Below the pieces are notes generated by a model that had not been told where the DNA came from, did not search any database, and saw nothing but the letters and a program-made list of their open reading frames with translations. Made by a program: the position numbers and the translations under genes. 58,410 nucleotides of DNA. Source: Acrasis kona. Taxonomy: Eukaryota > Heterolobosea > Eutetramitea > Acrasida > Acrasidae. Location: NCBI GenBank assembly GCA_026419775.2, contig JAOPGA020001073.1:1-58410 (forward strand). Direction: 5' to 3'. Positions 51,942 through 58,410 of this stretch are shown piece after piece. How positions within the stretch are numbered: position 1 is the first letter of the stretch; each line of letters begins with the position of its first letter.

Positions 51942-54900
51942 TTATTCAACAACCTGAAAGTTGTCAACATTCTGTGCATTCTCATAATCATGTTCATGGT
52001 ACACGAACGATTGAACAAATGGACTTCCGCTCACCTTCGTATCGCTCACACAAATACTAATCGTATAATCGCCACTTTCAATTTGAGGAGGCTCGTAGTG
52101 CACTTGGAACAATTTGGCATTCAATTTATCGACATGCGTATGGACCTTGACGCCCTGAGGGGATATCAAATCAGCAATCACATCCTTGGTGTCAATGTTA
52201 ATTTCGCTCTGCAACATTAGCTTCCAATCGAACAAACGAGTGTACAGCGCGCTAATCGTCGGCAACACTTGGAACGTAAATGGAGAATCCTTGATGGGAA
52301 GATCGTCATGTCCGACCGTTACATTCATTTCGTACTGACCAGCAAATTCAGGAGTGAATTCGATCGCGTACCTTCCGATGCCATGGTCCACAACATACGC
52401 ATCGAATGCTTGACTAGCGGCATGCAACGGAGTCACTTTGGCCCTCACGATATCTCCTCCGCTCAAAATGTCTTTTCCATTCGCACTCCTCAATTTACAA
52501 TTGTACTTGTATGGTTTTCTACAGGGCACGTTCTTGACGTGACCGACCAATTCACATTGTTGAGGATCGGGTCCGTGTGAAATCTCTTTGGCGGTCACTT
52601 TGAACGGCGATTGTTTCAAATGGTCTCCTCTGTACTTGCAGCTGATAGTGTGCACGCCTGATGCATGGGGAGTGTAGGTGACGCGATAAGTTCCGGTTCC
52701 AGAATCATCGATCAGGATGGGAAAGTGATTGGCATGGACTCCATTGGGATCCTTGATGAAAACTTCAAAGTCATCCCCTCCGACGCGAATGTCCTTGTTG
52801 TCGTCGTCACGTGCGATAATGTTAAAGTAAGTTGGTTTGTTGGTGTAGCACTTGTAGAGACCTGGTCCTTCTAATGTGCAATTCCTGTGATCTACTTTTC
52901 CTGCCACGATGGGATTGAACGGACTGCCGCCGATGTGATTTTCTTCCGGATCGTTGCCGACGGTGATGTTGATGGTGTGCTCTCCAATGTGTTGTGGTGT
53001 GTAAAGTATGGTGAATTCTCCTGGCGCAGTGTTGAACATGATGGGTTCGACGGAGGCGGCGGTTGGTTCTTGATCTTGGAGGATTTCAATTTTACATGGG
53101 AACCTTGATTGTTGTTTGTTGATTAATTGTGGAGAAACTGGATCATGAATTGGATTCATTGTGATCATCATGTCGTCGTCAAGTTGACTGGTTTGTAGCA
53201 GCGGGACGTTTGATGTGGACGACGGCGTGACCGGTTTGTTTTTTCTTAACTCTTTGAGGTCCAAGAAGGGTGCCAGTGGGTTGGTTTCGCTGTCAAAGGC
53301 TTTCGGTTGGTATGTCAACATTCTCTTCACTAATGAAATGTTTTGATCGTAATTGACGGGTTCGTCATTGTCCGTTGTGAATGGTTGTCCCTTGACGTCT
53401 TTTACTTTTACGGTGAACATTGTTAATTGATCAATGGTTGCACCTTCCAATCCTGGTCCGAAAGCTTCGCATTGTACGGGTGATGGTTTGTGCTTGTGAA
53501 TTGCTCTCTTGTCAATGTATTTATCGTCCAATTGAATAATGATCGGTGCGCCACCGATCGGCTGGTGATTAATCTTGACCTGACATGAGTACTTGTTTTT
53601 ATTTGGTAAAGGTTTGAACCGAACTTGAAGTTGACCACTAGGATCTGTGGACACGCTGCAAGGAACTTGTTGATTGTCACACATTAAACTACATTGAATT
53701 CTAGAGTCGTGTGTTTTGAAAGGTTGGTTGAAGCGATCGAAGGGTGCGAAATCCAATTCACACGTGACAAGATCGTCACGATTCCTTGTGATGGCTTTAC
53801 ACTTTATTCTGCTATATGGCGCATATGGCACTGGGTCCAACTGTAGTGTAAGGGGAGTGTTTTGAATAGGTTCTCCTTTTGGAGACGCGACCATTACTTT
53901 GTATGTTCCTGATCTTTTCGGTGTCCATCGAACTGTATGGGTTCCGTCTTGATTGTCGTTTAATGTGTGCATGATGGGCTCATCTTCATCTTCGAGGGAA
54001 ATTGTCACGATAAAGTCGTCTCCACCGTTATTGATACGTTCTCCGTCGCTATCGCACGCATTAATTAACATGTCATGTGGCATGTTAATCATGAGTGGGC
54101 TGTTTGAGTGTTGAAGGAATGTTTTGGGGTAATCAATCAATCCTCTCACAAAAATGTCAATTGGGGATCCTTGTAAGGGTTGGTTGTTAATGGATGCCGT
54201 TAGAGTGAATGGACCCGAAGTAGAGGGAACTGTGTATAATACTTGGAACGAACCATCGTCGTTGTTCATAAACAGTAAACGAATCATGATCTAAAACAAG
54301 TTCATCGTTCTTTCCATCTAATAGATTGATTACAAAATCAGCAGTGGCGTCCCCACTCGTCATCCTGTTTCCTTCGTTGTCTACACCCACAATAGTGAAT
54401 TCAGTAGGCATGTTTGTGAATAAACCCCAAGGCTCGACTCCGGGACCATGTGATTTGCTGTGGGCTCCACTAATGGTTGGACTGATAGTGACGGGTACCA
54501 AATAAGTATCTTGAATGCTAACAGGCTTGGAGTCCAAAGTAACCTGAATAATGTGGTTGGTAGCTTTGGTGGGAGTGTATTGAACCTGATACGTTCCATC
54601 ATTGTTATCGATCATTACATGGTTGGCCAAAGTTTGTCCCTCTTGATTGCGAATGTGCACTTGGTAGGAGTCACCTCCAACATTCATAACATCACCAGCA
54701 CGATCGCGTGATTGAATTGTAAAGTATGTACCTCTGTTTACTCTTACGCTTCCATCTTGAGCCAAACCTGGTCCATATAAAAGTGACTTGAATGCATCTG
54801 TGCGTTGTGGAGCTACGAACGATAATGGTGAATTCTTGATTTGTTGGCCGTTAAGTGTAGCAATTGCCTCGTAAAATCCTGGGAGGGGTGGTGTAAACTC

Positions 54901-55950
54901 AGCCACATATTTATCCTCATCGTAAGTGACTGGAGGCACGACACCTTCCGTTAGTTTGTTGCTTGCAATAGATAAAATTAGTACTTGATCGTCTGTTAAC
55001 TTATAAGGGGTTCCATCCGTGCTTTTCACAGTAATGTAGTAGCGTGATATCTGACCACATTCTACTTCCTTCGGTCCCTGTAACTCGCTCTGGCTAGGGT
55101 CGAATACTACCTCTTTTGCGGGTGGATGTGCCATGTGGTAGTCTCTAAAGTATGATATGTATGTCATCATACTTAACTCCTCCGGGCTATTTGTTATGTC
55201 CTCTGGCGTGATGATTTGTGGAATAGACATTTTTTCATCGGCCACTTTGATTGCTTGCTTGTTGGCTTCCAACGGTGAGTCTTGTGTTGGTGGGAATGAT
55301 ATACAATCTGGAGACAATGAGTGTACCAAAGCAGTGAGTAGTTTTCCATCTCGCCAACTGTTAGTAAGGTCCTTACATGATATTTTGTAAGGGGAAACTT
55401 GGTTTTGTACCCATTGCAGAAGATCTCTTTTGGCGCTGCTATCACTCTTTTGAACAGCGACCTCCTCCTCTATAATCTCAACGACTTGAACTTGCTGTGG
55501 AGCCTGCTTTTTATCTTTATCCACAAGTGGGACTTGTATTGTCTTGATTTTTTTTACCTTTCTCTTCTCGGTGGCGTTGTTCTTGTTGATTTGGTATCGA
55601 AGAATCAAACTCCATATCAAACCAAGGATTGCCTTCATGTTACCATCTGCTATGTCCTCTGCTGAGATATTGATTAACTTGATCTTTTCTTCGTCAACAA
55701 TATCAAGCGCGATTTTAGAGTTTTGAATCTTGTGAATGCGCAAGGTAGGGTTCTTTTTTACAGCAAGTTTTGCTTTTTTCTTTGACAAAACTTCCACGAG
55801 CTTCAGTAAGTTCTCACCACTTCCTAGACCAGAAGACAAATCATCCATTCTAATGGGATTCTCCTGGTCTTTTAAAAGGTTGTTCACCCAGGCCATGAAG
55901 GACCTGTGCTGAACCTGCACCCAATCTTGGCCTCCAGCCCTTGACATCAC
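51942..55950 (-). CDS. filamin / gelation-factor-like actin crosslinker
   Basis: Two tandem calponin-homology domains (WVQVQHRSFMAWVNNLLKD; LLQWVQNQVSPYKISCKDL) form an actin-binding head. About nine Ig-type filamin repeats follow, with the usual GPG, D-x-G-x-G-T-Y-x-V-x-Y-x-P and GSPF signatures; one repeat carries a long Pro/Ser-rich insert. Dictyostelium gelation factor has six repeats, so this is longer. The region is 4009 nt, one base more than a multiple of three, and the frame changes by +1 inside repeat 3 at about 54255-54287, with no GT-AG intron possible there. Apart from that the gene is intact, at about 1335 residues. Confidence 0.9.
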
Positions 55951-56045
55951 AATCGCAAGAACTTATCCAATTTCTGGTAAAGTATGACATTGACATCATT
56001 AAAGTGTGTCAACCGGCAAACTAAAAATAAAACAAACAACAAAAG

Positions 56046-56771
56046 ATGGGACAAACAACATCAAATAACACCATCAACATAGAAAAGCATGAATTGGAAC
56101 ATTTAGCAACAATCACACACTGTAATTTTCAACGTAATCCATTACCTAATCATGGAAGATGATAGAAAAGAAATTAGACAAATGCACAAGCAATATTATG
56201 AAGAAGTGCCGAAAGGGTTTATACCTAAAAGCGATTTTGGGCAGCTCACCGAGCTGATGGGAATAAAAGACCCATTTATATCGTCGTTGGTATGTTTAAA
56301 TGGCGTTCATTTTTATGACACTTTTGTTAAGGTATTCAATGCTTTTGATACAAACTCAGACGGTCAAATAAGTTTTGAAGAATTTATAGTTGGAATGAGC
56401 GTGATGACAAGAGGAAATGCTGATGAAAAACTAGATTGTAAGTGCAGTAGCGATGACGTAATATTTACAAAAGCTTAGTTGCGTTCAAATTGTATGATCT
56501 TGACTCCGACGGATTCATTACCCGAAATGATGTAAGTCCTTCGATTTGAAGTAATTCACCTTGATAGATGTTACAAATTGTTGGAGCTTTGTACAGAATG
56601 TTAGGTGACTTGGTCAGTCTTCAGGGAGAGGATTATGATGCACCCACTAAACTAGTAAATAAAATCTTTTTGGAGATGGACGCGGACAAAGATGACATGC
56701 TAAGTAGAGAGGAATACAAAATTGGCGCAAAGAATGATCCATCCATTGTGCAAGGACTTTGTTTGTTTTAA
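56046..56771 (+). CDS. EF-hand calcium sensor, NCS/calcineurin-B-like (5 exons)
   Basis: Exons 56046-56121, 56159-56289, 56332-56437, 56479-56531 and 56568-56771 (introns 36-42 nt) give 189 residues. The start MGQTTSN is an N-myristoylation signal. Three complete EF-hand loops are visible: DTNSDGQISFEE, DLDSDGFITRND and DADKDDMLSREE. The first hand is degenerate. Length, myristoyl site and hand pattern fit calcineurin B and the neuronal-calcium-sensor group. The protein probably moves to membranes or binds a partner on a calcium rise. Intron 2 is 42 nt and free of stops, so retention would add 14 residues. Confidence 0.88.
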
Positions 56772-56779
56772 AAATAAAT

Positions 56780-57868
56780 TTATTCACTTTCTAACCATTG
56801 TCTTACATGACCTCTCATGGCCATGTCATTCCGTATTTCTTTGTTATGTAAAAATTCTCCGGTCATAGGATCAGTGTGATGTGTGCTTAACCACTTCTCT
56901 ATTGCAGACCTCTCGTATGTCTTTCCTGTACTTACAAGAATGACAGGATCCGAGAATAACTCTCCAGTCATGGGACAAAGTACATCAACTTGATTTGCTG
57001 AGATGTCTGATTGAATAGTGGATGTCGTTTGAATAGAAAGTCTATCATTGATTGGATTTGGGACTACTAGTGTTGGTGCGGTTGATGTTGCAGCCACCGG
57101 AACAGGAGGTAAGACCTTTATTCGAGGAGAAGCAAAAATAGATGGTTCAGCAGGAGGGGGTAGAAGAATAATAGGTTTTGGTATTGTTTTCACTCTCGAT
57201 AGATTTTGAAGTTCTCTCTCCTTCTTCACAGTATATCGCTTATACCTACGAGCAATGAATAGGCACAGCAAGAGTAGTAATAACAGCAAAAATATAACAC
57301 ACAATACAATTACGATTGGCATCCAAATTTTGTAGCCATAAATGCCATATGATTCTGTTACTGCTTCTTGCGAAGAAGTTCTTGTTTGTGTATAACTCCT
57401 ACGACCAGAAGGACCAAGTTCTGTTGGTACTATTGTAATTGATGGTTCTTCATCACTAATTTTTCCTAGACCTGCGCTATTAGGTGTTGGGGATTGTGTT
57501 ACAGGATTAGAAGTAGTTGGTGTTACAGTTGTGGTTTGCGATAAAGTGGATTGTGCTGCTTGTGTAGTGGTCGGTGTTTTGGTCGTTGTGACTGCATTTG
57601 TTGTAGGTTGAGTTGTTGTCGGTGTAGAAGTGGTTGTTGCTACAGTTGTGGTTGGTGCTGCGGTTGTGGTCGGTACTACAGTTGTGGTTGGTGCTACAGT
57701 TGTGGTTGGTGTGATTGTGGTGGTGGGTCTTGTAGGTCTTCCTATTCCTAAAGATTCAGATGTATGGAACAGAAGTACTGTAAAGAACAGAACCAGCACT
57801 ACACCATGGCGCATTTGTCGAAAAACATGTCCTTGTAAAAAAACTGGTTTCAACGTCAAATTGTCCAA
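56780..57868 (-). CDS. single-pass membrane U-box protein with a mucin-like ectodomain
   Basis: 362 residues from the first Met. A start at residue 19 (MRHGVVLVLFFTVLLFHTSE, 57814) gives a clean signal peptide and is preferred. Residues about 44-132 are a Thr/Pro-rich stalk of PTTTVAPTTT-type units, likely heavily O-glycosylated. A membrane helix spans about 181-205, followed by ARRYKRYTVKK, a stop-transfer patch. After a Pro-rich linker, residues about 293-360 form a U-box (LCPMTGELFSDPVILVSTGK, TYERSAIEKWL, MTGEFL, NDMAMRGHVRQWL), an E3 ubiquitin ligase module. Topology would put the U-box in the cytosol. I know no standard family with this order. Confidence 0.85.
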   Translation of the reverse strand: MDNLTLKPVFLQGHVFRQMRHGVVLVLFFTVLLFHTSESLGIGRPTRPTTTITPTTTVAPTTTVVPTTTAAPTTTVATTTSTPTTTQPTTNAVTTTKTPTTTQAAQSTLSQTTTVTPTTSNPVTQSPTPNSAGLGKISDEEPSITIVPTELGPSGRRSYTQTRTSSQEAVTESYGIYGYKIWMPIVIVLCVIFLLLLLLLLCLFIARRYKRYTVKKERELQNLSRVKTIPKPIILLPPPAEPSIFASPRIKVLPPVPVAATSTAPTLVVPNPINDRLSIQTTSTIQSDISANQVDVLCPMTGELFSDPVILVSTGKTYERSAIEKWLSTHHTDPMTGEFLHNKEIRNDMAMRGHVRQWLESE

Positions 57869-58271
57869 ATCGATCCAACTGATTCAAATCATATTATTAC
57901 AAGGTCATTGTAAATAACGAACCTACAACACTATATTGAATCGGAGCTGTGGGGGTTCATACATTAGCAAAATGGGCATCTGCATCACGAATAGGCGTCA
58001 TAGACAGACATCTATGAAGCTTGTTAATCCGAGCGTCAAACATTTGTGTTATAAAATTTTTTTTTACATCACGTTAAATACAGTGAATTGACTTTAGATA
58101 GCACGCGGTACAGTTACAAAATCAATCAAGCCATCTAAGACTTGATTCAAAATTCTTTCAACTCTTCCTGAGTCCAAAGTTCACATTATTGGCTTTTGAC
58201 ACTTTTAAATTATAACCGCGTTATAATTTATTTTTTAATCAGCGGGTTGACCGTTGAAAAAGTGATCAAAA
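57869..58271. other. intergenic region
   Basis: About 400 bp between divergently transcribed genes. It contains both promoters and no coding frame I trust. A short inverted repeat TTATAAC-CGC-GTTATAA lies near 58208. Confidence 0.45.
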
Positions 58272-58410
58272 ATGAACTCGTTTCTTTCCTTACTACTCTT
58301 TTCGAGTCTTTTTATATTGACTCTATCGCACAACAATGGTGTTGCAAGGACACCCCCTATGGGATGGGTAAACATTTCTAGTATACTAACACTTTAACAC
58401 TACACTGTAG
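58272..58410 (+). CDS. alpha-galactosidase (GH27), first exon only
   Basis: Starts with a signal peptide (MNSFLSLLLFSSLFILTLS) and then NNGVARTPPMGW, the N-terminal signature of GH27 alpha-galactosidases (LARTPPMGWNSW). Exon 1 is 58272-58367. A 43-nt intron (gtaaac...tgtag) fills the rest, so the window stops exactly at the acceptor. The enzyme would release terminal alpha-galactose in the lysosome or outside the cell. The remainder lies beyond the window. Confidence 0.85.

Noticed and set aside
54187-54300. An intron to explain the filamin frame change
   Set aside because: No GT-AG pair of allowed length lies between the two frames.
57551-57917. Cys/Gly- and Val-rich frames opposite the Thr/Pro stalk
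   Set aside because: Shadows of the ACA/CCA repeat on the coding strand.
1-58410. LTR elements, retroviruses, Polintons, CRISPR arrays, rRNA genes
   Set aside because: No reverse transcriptase, integrase, capsid, long direct repeats, regular short repeats with spacers, or rRNA cores were seen.

Overview
The window is nuclear DNA of a compact, AT-rich eukaryotic microbe. About forty genes lie on both strands, often 10-60 bp apart. Introns begin GT, end AG and are mostly 35-58 nt. All three standard stops are used. Several genes point to a free-living, bacteria-eating amoeba or amoeboflagellate: a GH25 lysozyme, a filamin with two CH domains, a neuronal-calcium-sensor-like protein, ankyrin/F-box proteins and small secreted Cys-rich proteins. 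A heterolobosean such as Acrasis or Naegleria is my best guess. That is inference; the sequence alone does not prove it.

Layout. 1-9.2 kb: tRNA-Ser, an F-box/ankyrin protein, the AAA ATPase AFG2, a secreted protein, a broken ribosomal protein uL18 piece, an F-box/SPRY protein and a 15-repeat TPR protein. 9.3-13.4 kb: transposon-rich DNA with one TA-flanked inverted-repeat element and a composite, dead hAT element. 13.6-17.9 kb: a four-exon P-loop NTPase/nuclease gene of the CRN/RHS effector class, a decayed ORF and a third F-box protein. 17.9-35.2 kb: a 1031-residue Lys/Pro/Ala repeat protein with a leucine-rich tail, a neugrin/Rrg9-like mitochondrial protein, GRWD1/Rrb1, TRAPPC2L, an Hsp70, PIG-X, GH25 lysozyme, tRNA-Pro and a TCAIM-like mitochondrial protein. 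35.2-44.9 kb: small unknown genes, a secreted kinase-fold-like protein, a second tRNA-Pro, an MFS sugar transporter, a Tc1/mariner element touching the start codon of a sorbosone-dehydrogenase-like gene, and a PAS protein. 45-58.4 kb: PH/coiled-coil protein, NMNAT, tRNA-Trp, malic enzyme, filamin, an EF-hand sensor, a membrane U-box protein and the first exon of an alpha-galactosidase.

The most striking signal is in the tRNA genes. All four (Ser, Pro, Pro, Trp) carry a 13-16 nt insertion in the D loop, and none has an anticodon-loop intron. The two tRNA-Pro copies are identical over all 73 mature positions but differ at 4 of 13 positions inside the insert, which is how a removed intron behaves. 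If confirmed, this is a lineage with ectopic D-loop tRNA introns.

Most exon structures are my own splice predictions from the sequence. Where the summed exons give a whole number of codons and the protein joins correctly across the junction, I trust them. Where they do not, I say so.
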